Shown here in pieces: positions 1 to 7,678 of a stretch of DNA of 17,988 nucleotides; position 1 is the first letter of the stretch, and the number at the start of each line of letters is the position of its first letter. Under the pieces are notes generated by a model. It was not told where the DNA came from. It saw nothing but the letters and a program-made list of their open reading frames with translations, and did not search any database. Location of the stretch: contig JAGVXR010000044.1 in NCBI GenBank assembly GCA_018303645.1, positions 1 through 17,988 on the forward strand. Reading direction: 5' to 3'. The stretch is from Candidatus Woesearchaeota archaeon (GTDB lineage Archaea; Nanobdellota; Nanobdellia; Woesearchaeales; GW2011-AR4). The position numbers were made by a program, and so were the translations under genes.

Positions 1-111
1 AACAGGCTGTGAAGGCTGCTCTTCAAGCTTGGCGCCCAGCTCTTTCTCAATGTGAGCCTTATAAATCTGCATCAAATCCAATAATTTCTGCTTGTCTATT
101 TCCTTAGGCAT
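1..111 (-). CDS. 5' end of an unknown gene (37 residues visible)
   Basis: An open frame runs from an ATG at 111 to the window edge with no stop, giving 37 residues (begins MPKEIDKQKLLDLM, ends ...EEQPSQPV at the edge). The visible part is a charged, probably helical N-terminus turning into a Glu/Pro/Gln-rich stretch. A purine-rich GAGGTGA lies about 15 bases before the ATG. I recognise no family. It faces away from the downstream end of the nucleotidyltransferase gene, on the same strand, so it could be the next gene after the HEPN-MNT pair. The product is truncated by the window edge. Confidence 0.5.
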   Translation of the reverse strand, partial: MPKEIDKQKLLDLMQIYKAHIEKELGAKLEEQPSQPV

Positions 112-169
112 ATTTCACAGAAATTACTTTCACCTCTTTTTTTTTGATTATTATTATTATTGATGAGTT

Positions 170-712
170 TTAAATTAATTCGCCTTTTCTCATAATCGGG
201 AATAACTCATAGCTTTGAGTCTCATAAGTTAAATTCCAAGTTGACAAAAAATCATCAAATCCAATTTTTTTGATTGTAGGCACTAAAACAATGCATCTTG
301 ACAAAATTCTTGATTTGGTGTCTTTCAAAATTTCTTTAAGTCCTCTCGTAAATTGAACTTTTTGTACTGGGTTGAGTTTTTTTAGTGAATATTTATATAA
401 AACTACTGGTTCTAGTTTATAAATTTCATGTAAAAACTCGTTTTTTCTTACGCTGAATCCTTCCCTTATTAAAACAATCCAAAGAGAATTGTAAATGGAA
501 CTGATTATTTCAATATCGGTGTTTTTTGAAATTAACCTGATATCGTCTTTTATTTTTCTCAAATCACTTTCATTCTTAAGCAGCAAAGCTAAATCCAAGT
601 CTTTAGGATCTGAACTACCTTTGACAATAGAGCCGAATATAATGATGTCATCTATTGTTTTGTATTTACTTAATAACTTTCTTAATTTCGGCAGGTAATT
701 CTGTAATTTCAT
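170..712 (-). CDS. MNT-type minimal nucleotidyltransferase of a HEPN-MNT pair
   Basis: The product is about 180 aa and carries the polymerase-beta-like nucleotidyltransferase signature: the glycine motif IIIFGSIVKGSS, followed by the metal-binding acidic pair in DPKDLDLALLL. A C-terminal extension (roughly the last 90 residues, with LYKYSLKKLNP and CIVLVPTIKK) resembles the extension of some archaeal MNT proteins. In the family, MNT proteins act as antitoxins that adenylylate the partner HEPN RNase; that role is inferred here. The frame is open to an ATG at 730, but I prefer the second ATG at 712, which puts the glycine motif about 28 residues in. Either start overlaps the end of the HEPN gene by 47-65 bases, so the two are translationally linked. 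All key residues are present. Confidence 0.75.
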   Translation of the reverse strand: MKLQNYLPKLRKLLSKYKTIDDIIIFGSIVKGSSDPKDLDLALLLKNESDLRKIKDDIRLISKNTDIEIISSIYNSLWIVLIREGFSVRKNEFLHEIYKLEPVVLYKYSLKKLNPVQKVQFTRGLKEILKDTKSRILSRCIVLVPTIKKIGFDDFLSTWNLTYETQSYELFPIMRKGELI

Positions 713-1022
713 TGATTTTTTTAATTCCATTTTTAACAGCTTCGCAAGTTTCTTTTAAAATCGGCTTTGAATAAGAATCTGTGTATTTGTCAAAAATATC
801 ATCAACTATTTCATAAATCTCTTTAAAGTATTGCTCTAAAATCCTAAACCTTTCAGAATGGTTTTTAGGCAGAGTGTTTAGCTTATCCTGGATTAATATA
901 TCGCATATTGCAAACAAAGCCTTTGAAAATAGGATAGCGGAATTCTTATATCTTCCTTTATTTAATTCATCTTTGGCGCCCCCATATTCTTCCAAAAAGG
1001 TCTGTGTTAAATCATCTACCAT
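666..1022 (-). CDS. HEPN-like protein, partner of the MNT nucleotidyltransferase
   Basis: This is a 118-aa, all-helical protein with the HEPN layout: a first helix pair (GRYKNSAILFSKALFAICDI), a central LPKNHSERFRILEQYF segment, and a late YTDSYSKPI segment. HEPN proteins are often RNases that use an Arg-x(4-6)-His motif. I do not see a clean one, although NHSERF supplies His and Arg in reverse order, so RNase activity is uncertain. It is the first gene of a two-gene unit and overlaps the nucleotidyltransferase gene. The ATG at 1022 sits 28 bases from a TATA box, supporting this start and a leaderless mRNA. A HEPN-MNT toxin-antitoxin system is the best reading; a non-toxic HEPN-nucleotidyltransferase pair is the alternative. 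Confidence 0.65.
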   Translation of the reverse strand: MVDDLTQTFLEEYGGAKDELNKGRYKNSAILFSKALFAICDILIQDKLNTLPKNHSERFRILEQYFKEIYEIVDDIFDKYTDSYSKPILKETCEAVKNGIKKINEITELPAEIKKVIK

Positions 1023-1045
1023 GGATAAGCTAAAATAGGTTATCG

Positions 1046-1053
1046 TTTATAAA
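1046..1053 (-). promoter_or_regulatory. TATA box of the HEPN-MNT operon
   Basis: TTTATAAA is centred about 28 bases before the ATG at 1022. This is the expected position for an archaeal promoter giving a leaderless transcript. Confidence 0.6.
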
Positions 1054-1092
1054 GGTTTTGTTTTTTGTTAAAATTGAGGGATTAAATTGACC

Positions 1093-1176
1093 TATTTGTT
1101 AATAAGAAACAATAAATCAGTAATTGTTTTTAATAAACAAAAAAGGATTATTTAGACTTATTTGTTAATAAGAAAC
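1093..1176. repeat. Pair of identical 18-bp direct repeats, 66 bp apart
   Basis: The sequence TATTTGTTAATAAGAAAC occurs at 1093-1110 and again, identically, at 1159-1176. The second copy also forms a short dyad (CTTATT, TGTT, AATAAG at 1157-1172). The repeats lie in the 214-base gap between the metallopeptidase stop and the HEPN start, upstream of the HEPN TATA box. They could be operator sites for autoregulation of the HEPN-MNT unit. The rest of the gap (1177-1236) is AT-rich with no gene. Confidence 0.75.
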
Positions 1177-1236
1177 TTTCAATAATTTCTATTTAATTTT
1201 TATTGATAAATTTTCATTGTTTATTTAGTGCTTATT

Positions 1237-2235
1237 TTATGATTTTTTGTATTTTTCGAGTCCTTCAAGCACTATGTTTCCAAGAGCTTGTCTTTGTTTC
1301 ATTATTTCAGGGCTGACGGGGTTGGCTAATATTATGTTTAGACCATATTTATCTGAACCACCATTATAAGGGTCTGTGAACCATTTAGAATTGCGAACCA
1401 TGGTAGTAAAAAGTTCCGTGTTAAATTCACCAGCATTGAATTTTGAATAATAAGACGGAAATAGATATTCTGGTCCTTTATTGAGTGGTTCAAAATTACC
1501 TTTTTTTGTGTCAAGGTGCATGCCAAATTTATTACCAGCATCTATTAATTTTTGATAAGATTGTTCTAGTAAAATATGTCCAACTTCATGTACTGTAGAC
1601 TCTATTCTTATATTGCTTTCCTCCTCTTGAGTATATGGGGAAGTACGAGGGCCTCTAAAAATAATTGGATTCCATGATATTATTGAAGTAGGTTCATTTG
1701 CTGTTGCGACAGTCTTAAAAGCAGATAACACGTCTTTTAAATTTGTAATTTTTATAGTCTGTTCCAGCATTTCAATTTTTTTACCATTTGCTTGCTCATA
1801 TTTTGAAAAATCTATGCCAAGTGCTTCAATATTCTTAAAACCGGTTGTAATATCTTCTAGAACAGGCTTATCAAAGTATCCGTTTAAAACAACTTGATAC
1901 TTTTCTAAAATCGTAGTTCGCAATTCATCTAATTTTTTCGCGTTTTCTTCAGGAATTATTTCCATGCCATTATTTTCATTAAAAGTGTATATAGGTTTAG
2001 GAAGGGATCCGAATATTTCATCAACTTGGCTAATATCTGAATTAGGCGATTGTGGGGTAGACAATTGCATTGAGGCTGAATCTCGATATACCTTAAATTT
2101 AGAAAAAGGCACAGCAATTCTTCTCACCATATTATCATCTATAATAATATCCTGTTGTCCATTTAACACTCTTAAATAGCCTTTAGTCTCCAACATAGGC
2201 ATAAGATTCGCATTTTCTCTGTTATTCAACTTCAA
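1237..2235 (-). CDS. HEXXH zinc metallopeptidase domain; C-terminal part of a frame-split secreted protein
   Basis: This 332-aa frame holds a zinc-binding HEVGH motif (residues 216-220 from the TTG at 2235) and, about 50 residues on, FPSYYSKFNAGEFNTELF. That is the spacing and form of the third ligand (Glu) in gluzincins resembling the anthrax lethal-factor (ATLF) fold. Peptidase activity is inferred from the motif. The TTG start is doubtful. The same frame stays open upstream to about 2378, and the extra residues (e.g. NDYLYVSFGG) look like real protein and resemble NDVYVYFDG in the gene upstream. I think this is the second half of one ~628-aa secreted enzyme that starts at 3122, cut by a one-base loss. 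The coding DNA is AT-rich compared with the ATPase gene of the same operon. Confidence 0.7.
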   Translation of the reverse strand: MKLNNRENANLMPMLETKGYLRVLNGQQDIIIDDNMVRRIAVPFSKFKVYRDSASMQLSTPQSPNSDISQVDEIFGSLPKPIYTFNENNGMEIIPEENAKKLDELRTTILEKYQVVLNGYFDKPVLEDITTGFKNIEALGIDFSKYEQANGKKIEMLEQTIKITNLKDVLSAFKTVATANEPTSIISWNPIIFRGPRTSPYTQEEESNIRIESTVHEVGHILLEQSYQKLIDAGNKFGMHLDTKKGNFEPLNKGPEYLFPSYYSKFNAGEFNTELFTTMVRNSKWFTDPYNGGSDKYGLNIILANPVSPEIMKQRQALGNIVLEGLEKYKKS

Positions 2236-2300
2236 TACACCAGATTTGCCATTACCTCCAAAAGAGACGTATAAATAATCGTTTTGAAGAATTTCAGGAT

Positions 2301-3122
2301 TTATTGGCTTTGATATGCCAAGCGAAATAGAGATTTTGGTACTTTGACTAGCTTGTTCTCTGGCAAAAATTCCAAATCAAAATTATTTCCTTCTGCAAAT
2401 AGATTCTTTTGTCCGTAAGAAACATAATTTCCTTTGTGTTGCAAACCATCAAAATAGACATATACATCATTACCTTTTGGGTTTATTTTTATTCCGTCTA
2501 TTGTTATCTCGTCATTTTTCCTTACATAAGGTTGATTATCAATAAAACTTAATTTTCCATTTACTGCGACTTCATCAGAAAGAATAACCTCTTTGTTATT
2601 TGTAAATATGGTCGCACTTCCTACATTGCTTATATCTAATTTATGTTGGCCTATAGAAGGCAACACAATGATAATGCGATCTCTGTCTGCAATAAATAAT
2701 GTAAGTGGCGGATAATCACTTGGTATCTTTGCTAGACCTGTTTTAGGATGTTTTACACCATCTACTGCATATTTTACTTGTGTAGTTCTTAATAAAAAGG
2801 TACAGGTACAACATCCCATAGCACATATATACTTATTTGAATCTAATCTTGAGTGGTCAATGCTCGGATTGTCATATGGCAATTCCTTATATTTCTCTAA
2901 AGGTATTTGGTTATAATCAAAATTGGGATTGCTAAAATCCCACCTTTGGGGGTCAGAATACTTATAAAAATCTTTATCTTTATAAGCTTCAGGATTAAGG
3001 TAAGATTTGTCAGTTATTTTGCTTGAGCTTGAGCAATCTGGCGGGCACCCTTCTTGGGAATTAACTAGTAGTATATTCAATACAAAAAACATCATTAAAG
3101 TAATTAAAATTTTTAATCTCAT
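2301..3122 (-). CDS. Secreted protein; N-terminal part of the frame-split metallopeptidase
   Basis: This 273-aa frame begins with a clear Sec signal peptide (residues 1-22: basic MRLK, hydrophobic core, then NSQEG). A Cys-rich start (CPPDC) follows, then a Tyr/Asp/Pro-rich segment (about 35-95), a second Cys cluster (CAMGCCTC, about 100-107), and beta-rich repeats to the end. The ATG at 3122 overlaps the stop of the preceding gene as ATGA, so translation is coupled. The last 10-15 residues (after KLVKVPK) look non-native. In the -1 frame the protein continues directly into the HEXXH frame, and adding one A in the AAAA run (2334-2337) would give a single 628-aa protein. As drawn, this piece has no catalytic motif. 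Confidence 0.7.
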   Translation of the reverse strand: MRLKILITLMMFFVLNILLVNSQEGCPPDCSSSSKITDKSYLNPEAYKDKDFYKYSDPQRWDFSNPNFDYNQIPLEKYKELPYDNPSIDHSRLDSNKYICAMGCCTCTFLLRTTQVKYAVDGVKHPKTGLAKIPSDYPPLTLFIADRDRIIIVLPSIGQHKLDISNVGSATIFTNNKEVILSDEVAVNGKLSFIDNQPYVRKNDEITIDGIKINPKGNDVYVYFDGLQHKGNYVSYGQKNLFAEGNNFDLEFLPENKLVKVPKSLFRLAYQSQ

Positions 3123-4203
3123 TCTATAACCTCTATATTGAAATTTGTAAATTTCTGATTTCCTAAAATATCTTTAACCCCAATCCATAGGCTATGATTG
3201 CCAATTTGCTCAAAGTTTGGAGTGAAGTTTATAATTCCATTATTAGTTATATCAAAAAGTTCAGAGTAATCATCAAATGATAAATTGGTGCCAAGTGCAT
3301 GGACTTTATAATAGAATTGTTCAGAAAATTTTACTTGAAAGTTTGGTATATCTTCGATTTGAATTTCTTTTGACAAATTTTTTATTAGATTGTCGGCACA
3401 CATTTCAATGAAGAACATGTCATCGGTTCCCACAAAATTATCGCAAGAAATATTAAGTGCTTTTATAGCAAAATTATAAGTATATGGGGATTTGATTAAA
3501 TTATCTTCTTTTATATTGTAGTCTTTTATACTAAAAATTAAAGAACTATCGTCATAATCAAATATATCTAAATATAAATTATTTCTATTAGTTAATTGGT
3601 ATAAGCAACTTAAACATACAGAATCAATATCTTCAAGCTGTATAACCACCATTTCCTTAGTTAGATTAAATATTTTTGATAAAGGTGAATCAATTTTTAT
3701 TTTAAACTCGTTTAATTTAATAGTCTTATCTTCTTTTTTGATTGCAATTGGAAAATCTACCTTAATTAAAACTGAACTTCTTTCTATTGCAGTATCATAT
3801 TTTATTTCACCTTGTTTTATTTCAAAACCTTGTTTTTTAAATTCTTCAAAATCTTTTAGACATGATTTTAGATTATTGTCGACATATTTGGAAATTTCTT
3901 TTTCTATATCGCTTATAGAGGGTGAAAAATCTAGATTTTCATAAACATAGTATGGTAAGTTGAAGTTTTCATCATTTAGGTAAGGCTTCTTTAATTCATA
4001 ATAACCGCCATGTTTTCCAATATGGATTAAAGCATTTTTTGCTGTTCTGTCTAAACAATTTTCTACATATAGTTTAATCTGAGTAATATCAAATGGTGCC
4101 ACACTAACTTTCTCAATTTCTGTTTCTTTACTATAAAACTAAAACCAATCAATAGGATAAAGCCAAACAAAATAAAAATTGTGATTTGGGCTTTATTACG
4201 CAT
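3119..4203 (-). CDS. Membrane-anchored surface protein with pilin-like N-terminus and cadherin/Ig-like C-terminus; frame broken
   Basis: The main open frame (3119-4102 with a GTG start, 327 aa) lacks its natural N-terminus. An ATG at 4203, 7 bases after the ATPase stop, opens another frame reading MRNKAQITIFILFG and a single membrane helix. This is the basic-QITIF-hydrophobic start common in DPANN surface proteins and similar to type IV pilin-like signals. Adding one base in the TTTT run (4135-4138) joins the frames into a 361-aa protein running ...FSFYSKETEIEKVSVAPFDI.... The mature part begins with a conserved-looking YVENCLDRTAKNAL...IGKHGGYY segment. It ends in a dystroglycan/cadherin-like repeat (FDITNNGIINFTP, WIGVKDILGN). 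It overlaps the secreted peptidase gene as ATGA. The function is unknown; a structural or client role beside the ATPase is likely. Confidence 0.65.
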
Positions 4204-4210
4204 TTTAATT

Positions 4211-6514
4211 TCACATCTTGCTGTGAAAATCCATCTTCTTGACGTGCCTCTTCAGCCATTCATTCCATTCAAAAAATATTCTTTTTGAATCGAGCGTGCC
4301 AATCTCCTCTCTTATTTGCTCCGATATCTTGTGGAACTGGTCGTTGCACTGTATCACAAAGTCAGCTTCAAGCAAAGCCAAGTTGTTTGTTTTGTTTGCA
4401 TAGTCAAGCAAAGTTTTCTTTGTATTGGCCCTTAGCATGATGTTATCCCATACGGCATCCCAATTGCCAGCCCATTCCTTGACATTGCCTGCTATTGCCT
4501 TCAGGATTTCAGAGTCGCCGTCAATCAGCTCTTCACTAGGCTCTAGTTCGTCCTTTTTTGAGTCGTACTTCATTAAATCAACAAAGCCTTTCTCAACCAA
4601 TGGGTCCTGCTCCCAGTGTTTTCTGACTTCTGTAATCTGAGTTACCCTTCTCCAGCGATGCAGGCCGTCTGCGCTTCTTATGGGATTTACAACAACTATG
4701 ACATCGGTTGCCTTGAAGCTTGTCCTTGGCACCTGCAAGTCATTGACAACCCTGTCAAAAACTCCGTATGGGGAGTCTCCATGTATAGTGCCTGCAACCA
4801 CATTTGCCAATGCTCCAACCCTCATTGCCTCGTACAACGCAAGCGCTTCCTTGCTTCTTATTTCCCCGATAATCAAGGCAGAATCGCCCATACGCAAAGT
4901 TGTTCTTATACCCTCGTCAGCAGGCACTTCGCTTGTTCCTTTTGACAGCGCAGCAGCAACTTTCAGTGATTGTATATTATAACCAAGCTTTCTCAGGGAG
5001 TTTGTAGGCAGCTCCAAAGTGTCCTCTATTGTTATTACCCTGTATTTTCTCATTAACTCTACCAAGACCGCGCCGAGCAGGCTGGTTTTTCCAGCACTCC
5101 TTGTACCTGCGATAAGCAAAGACCTTGAGCCGTCAATCAAAAAGCTCAGGATGCCTGCTGCTAGCGGATTGAGCATCTTGTTTTGCATGAACAAGGGCAA
5201 AGTCCATGGCTTGTCTCTGTGCCTTCTGAAAGCAAAAGCCAAGCCGCTTGGATTCAAAGGAGGGGCAACAACAGCTATCCTTGAATTAGCCCCTGGAATG
5301 CTCAGCTCCGTGTCCAGGATTGGGTTAGCCTCATCCAGCGGCCTGCCTGAGATAAGCCTGAGCTTTGATGCCCACGAGTCTGCTTCCGGAGTTGTAGGCA
5401 CAATATTTGTCCTGCAATCGGCATAGTCTTGGTGTACTATGAACATTGGAGTCTCGCCAAGGGGGGAGTTTATCGTAATGTCCTGCACTCTCTCGTCCTG
5501 CAAAAGCACCTCTATCAGCCCAAAGCCGACTGTGTACCTCACGAGTATTTTCGTCATCTCGTCTATTTCAGCTGACGTAATCTTTAAATTGCGGTAGTTT
5601 ACAAGCTCGTCAATTAAATCACTGCCTATGTTGTAGAAAACCTGCCTCATCCTGTCAGGCTCTATGAACTCCTGCCTTGTAGGCTTGTGCTCCGACATTA
5701 TCTTTCTTGCCGTGTCTAAAATCTCGTATTTCTCCTCGCTTAGCTTGAATTCAGGAGGCATTAAATGGTACAGGTATTGCACATTGTCCGGCAATTTAAA
5801 GATTGTCACTTCTGTATTTTTGTCAATTTCATAGCTGTCAATCTCTTCCCCGTCAGCAGGGTAAGTGGACATTAGCTTTGTAAACATGAAGTCAGGCCTT
5901 ATATCGGGAGTGAATATGCGCCTGTAAACAGAACGCTCGCCAAGCTTGTAGCCTGACAAATATTGTTTTGCAGCCTCTATCAGCTTTGTCTTTTCCATCA
6001 AGGACATAAGGTAATTCAGCACTGAGATGTATTTTTTAGCGGAGCTGATGTATGTCTGGTCAACTGACTTGTCGATTTTTATCCTCTCGTCCCTTGCCGT
6101 CCTTTTCAGCTCCACATAAGCGCCTATCGGGTCCCTTTTAAGCAAGTCAGCTGTTATGTTTTGAATGCTTGCATACCATTGGGCAGCCCATCTTATGCAG
6201 TTGGGATCAGACAGCAAATTGCCGTAACCGACCAAATCCCTTCTTTTTGTCAGCTGGGAATAAAGCTTTGCTATCTCCTGAACCATAATGGTTTGGCTGT
6301 AGTCGTACTCGTAGTTTCTTTTTTGCGTGAACACAATTTTTGTGACTATCCCTGCCTCTGCAATGATGTCTACAGTCCTTGACATGCACACGGGATCGTC
6401 CTCTAAAGACGGTGCATGGGGGTATTGCTCCAAATCTATCAAAAGCACTATTTCCTCGCCTTCCCTCAAAATGTCATAGGTGAATGGCTTTTTGATTTCC
6501 CCGAAAAGCGCCAT
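4211..6514 (-). CDS. Type IV filament / type II-IV secretion ATPase (FlaI/GspE superfamily)
   Basis: This 767-aa hexameric-type ATPase powers assembly of archaeal type IV pilus-like filaments or export. Visible motifs: a Walker A variant GTRSAGKTS (about 468-476), Asp box (TIEDTLELP), Walker B (ALIIGEIR, about 543-550), and His box (GTIHGDS, about 575-580), preceded by an N-terminal RecA-linker region (VQDITINSP; AFRRH). It is longer than archaellum FlaI (about 550 aa), having a ~270-residue N-terminal domain and a ~130-residue C-terminal tail after the core. The ATG overlaps the stop of the ribbon-helix-helix gene as TAATG. The usual FlaJ-type membrane partner is not next to it; instead a pilin-like membrane protein and a secreted peptidase follow. 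Whether it makes pili, an archaellum or an exporter cannot be told. Confidence 0.9.
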   Translation of the reverse strand: MALFGEIKKPFTYDILREGEEIVLLIDLEQYPHAPSLEDDPVCMSRTVDIIAEAGIVTKIVFTQKRNYEYDYSQTIMVQEIAKLYSQLTKRRDLVGYGNLLSDPNCIRWAAQWYASIQNITADLLKRDPIGAYVELKRTARDERIKIDKSVDQTYISSAKKYISVLNYLMSLMEKTKLIEAAKQYLSGYKLGERSVYRRIFTPDIRPDFMFTKLMSTYPADGEEIDSYEIDKNTEVTIFKLPDNVQYLYHLMPPEFKLSEEKYEILDTARKIMSEHKPTRQEFIEPDRMRQVFYNIGSDLIDELVNYRNLKITSAEIDEMTKILVRYTVGFGLIEVLLQDERVQDITINSPLGETPMFIVHQDYADCRTNIVPTTPEADSWASKLRLISGRPLDEANPILDTELSIPGANSRIAVVAPPLNPSGLAFAFRRHRDKPWTLPLFMQNKMLNPLAAGILSFLIDGSRSLLIAGTRSAGKTSLLGAVLVELMRKYRVITIEDTLELPTNSLRKLGYNIQSLKVAAALSKGTSEVPADEGIRTTLRMGDSALIIGEIRSKEALALYEAMRVGALANVVAGTIHGDSPYGVFDRVVNDLQVPRTSFKATDVIVVVNPIRSADGLHRWRRVTQITEVRKHWEQDPLVEKGFVDLMKYDSKKDELEPSEELIDGDSEILKAIAGNVKEWAGNWDAVWDNIMLRANTKKTLLDYANKTNNLALLEADFVIQCNDQFHKISEQIREEIGTLDSKRIFFEWNEWLKRHVKKMDFHSKM

Positions 6515-6660
6515 TATTTTTTCGCCTCTTTTTTTCTTAAAGTATCAAGCGCAATCTCTATGAGGTGCGACTTATTCCTGTATCTTTCCCTATTCTGAAG
6601 TTCTTTTTTAATCCAATTAATCAGTTCCTCATCAATCGTCGCGCTTATTGGCTTTTTCAT
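6514..6660 (-). CDS. Small ribbon-helix-helix DNA-binding protein
   Basis: A 48-aa frame that is easily missed. The protein starts MKKPISATIDEELINW (the beta strand and first helix of a CopG/Arc/MetJ fold) and continues RYRNKSHLIEIALDTLRKK, the classic second helix. The length fits a minimal ribbon-helix-helix dimer. Its TAA overlaps the ATG of the secretion ATPase (TAATG), which strongly implies coupled translation. An AAAGG lies shortly before its ATG, and the upstream region has two TAGTTTATA repeats one helical turn apart, suitable for ribbon-helix-helix dimers. It probably autoregulates the operon; a non-regulatory role is possible. The start is fixed by good local fit and codon pattern. 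Confidence 0.8.
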   Translation of the reverse strand: MKKPISATIDEELINWIKKELQNRERYRNKSHLIEIALDTLRKKEAKK

Positions 6661-6804
6661 CAACAAAACCTTTATGTTATAATATATATTTTATATGATT
6701 AAGTATAGTTTATATTAGTTTATAATATGATAGATATTTAAATGTTATGGTTTGGTCTGCGTAAATCCATTAAAAATAAATACAACAATGCATATTCATG
6801 CCTT
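6661..6804. promoter_or_regulatory. Divergent promoter region with tandem TAGTTTATA sites
   Basis: This AT-rich gap separates the ATPase operon (minus) from the nitrilase gene (plus). TAGTTTATA occurs at 6706-6714 and 6716-6724, exactly 10 bases apart, as expected for two adjacent ribbon-helix-helix dimers. The stretch 6680-6700 (TATATATTTTATA) can serve as the minus-strand TATA region. For the plus strand, TTTAAATG (6737-6744) and TTAAAAATAAATA (6769-6781) are TATA candidates; the latter is about 30 bases before the ATG at 6805. Confidence 0.5.
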
Positions 6805-7641
6805 ATGCCCATCACCAAAATCTGCGCAGTGCAATTTGAAGTATCTCCGGATTTCAGCAAAAACATCTCCAGAGTTGAGCAGTTCTTCAAAAAAGCAAAT
6901 AAAAGCAATTGTGATATTATCTGTTTTCCTGAGATATTTTTGACAGGTCCTTTGAATAAAGAAAGATATAATCCGAAAATCCCGGTGCAATCAAAAAAAT
7001 TGTTTTCAGAATTATGCAAAAAGTATGGATTGTACGCCATAATGGGCAGCATCATAGAAAAAATCAGCAATAATTTTTACAATATCAGCTATTTATTCGA
7101 CAACAAAGGCAGCATTGTTGGAGATTACAAAAAGAACCATCTTGTTCAGAAATCAGAGGCAAAATACCTCAAAGCAGGAAATGATGTTTCCGTATTCAAA
7201 ACAAAAATAGGAAATATCGGAATCCAGATATGCCGAGACTTATTATACCCTGAAATAACAAGAAAGCTTATGCTGAAAAGTGCAGAAATTGTATTCTGCC
7301 AGAGCTTCTGGAGCGCGAAATCATCATCTTATGAATGGATTTACAGCAACAAGTATTTTAAATATAAAACCCCAAAAGAAGTCGATGCTCTTGTTTCTGC
7401 AAGGGCAATTGAAAGCCATGCAGTATTTGTTTATGCAAATGCTGCCGAGGCATTCAATGCAAATGGGATAAATGACATTTTGCTGGGAAGGACCCAGATA
7501 GCTCTGCCTTTTTACGGCTCAACAGATATTCTGGACCACAATAGGGAGGGAATCTTAATCAAAGAGGTTGATTTGGGCATTGTCAATGATGCAAAGAAAG
7601 TTTACAAGATTGAAAAGGATTTGAAAGATTATTACAAATAA
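6805..7641 (+). CDS. Carbon-nitrogen hydrolase (nitrilase superfamily amidohydrolase)
   Basis: The 278-aa product has the intact nitrilase triad in order: Glu43 in CFPEIFL, Lys110 in DYKKNHL, and Cys143 in IQICRDLLYPE. The family's alpha-beta-beta-alpha fold hydrolyses amide or nitrile C-N bonds. Length and motif spacing are normal. The substrate cannot be read from sequence; omega-amidase-like, N-carbamoyl or deaminated-glutathione activities are all possible. The frame is open to an ATG at 6742, but the family normally begins with a short strand such as ITKICAVQFE. So I choose the ATG at 6805, which also has a TATA-like run about 30 bases before it. It diverges from the ATPase operon and is followed by two coiled-coil genes. 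Confidence 0.85.
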   Translation: MPITKICAVQFEVSPDFSKNISRVEQFFKKANKSNCDIICFPEIFLTGPLNKERYNPKIPVQSKKLFSELCKKYGLYAIMGSIIEKISNNFYNISYLFDNKGSIVGDYKKNHLVQKSEAKYLKAGNDVSVFKTKIGNIGIQICRDLLYPEITRKLMLKSAEIVFCQSFWSAKSSSYEWIYSNKYFKYKTPKEVDALVSARAIESHAVFVYANAAEAFNANGINDILLGRTQIALPFYGSTDILDHNREGILIKEVDLGIVNDAKKVYKIEKDLKDYYK

Positions 7642-7646
7642 CAAAG

Positions 7647-7654
7647 TTTAAATA
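7647..7654 (+). promoter_or_regulatory. TATA box of coiled-coil gene
   Basis: TTTAAATA is centred about 28 bases before the ATG at 7679. It favours that start, and a leaderless mRNA, over the ATG at 7661. Confidence 0.55.
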
Positions 7655-7678
7655 ATTAGCATGCGGAAATTCAATAAA

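Noticed and set aside
4616..5426. Several plus-strand frames of 70-135 aa opposite the secretion ATPase
   Set aside because: They are antisense to a well-supported gene with intact Walker and His-box motifs and have no family features.
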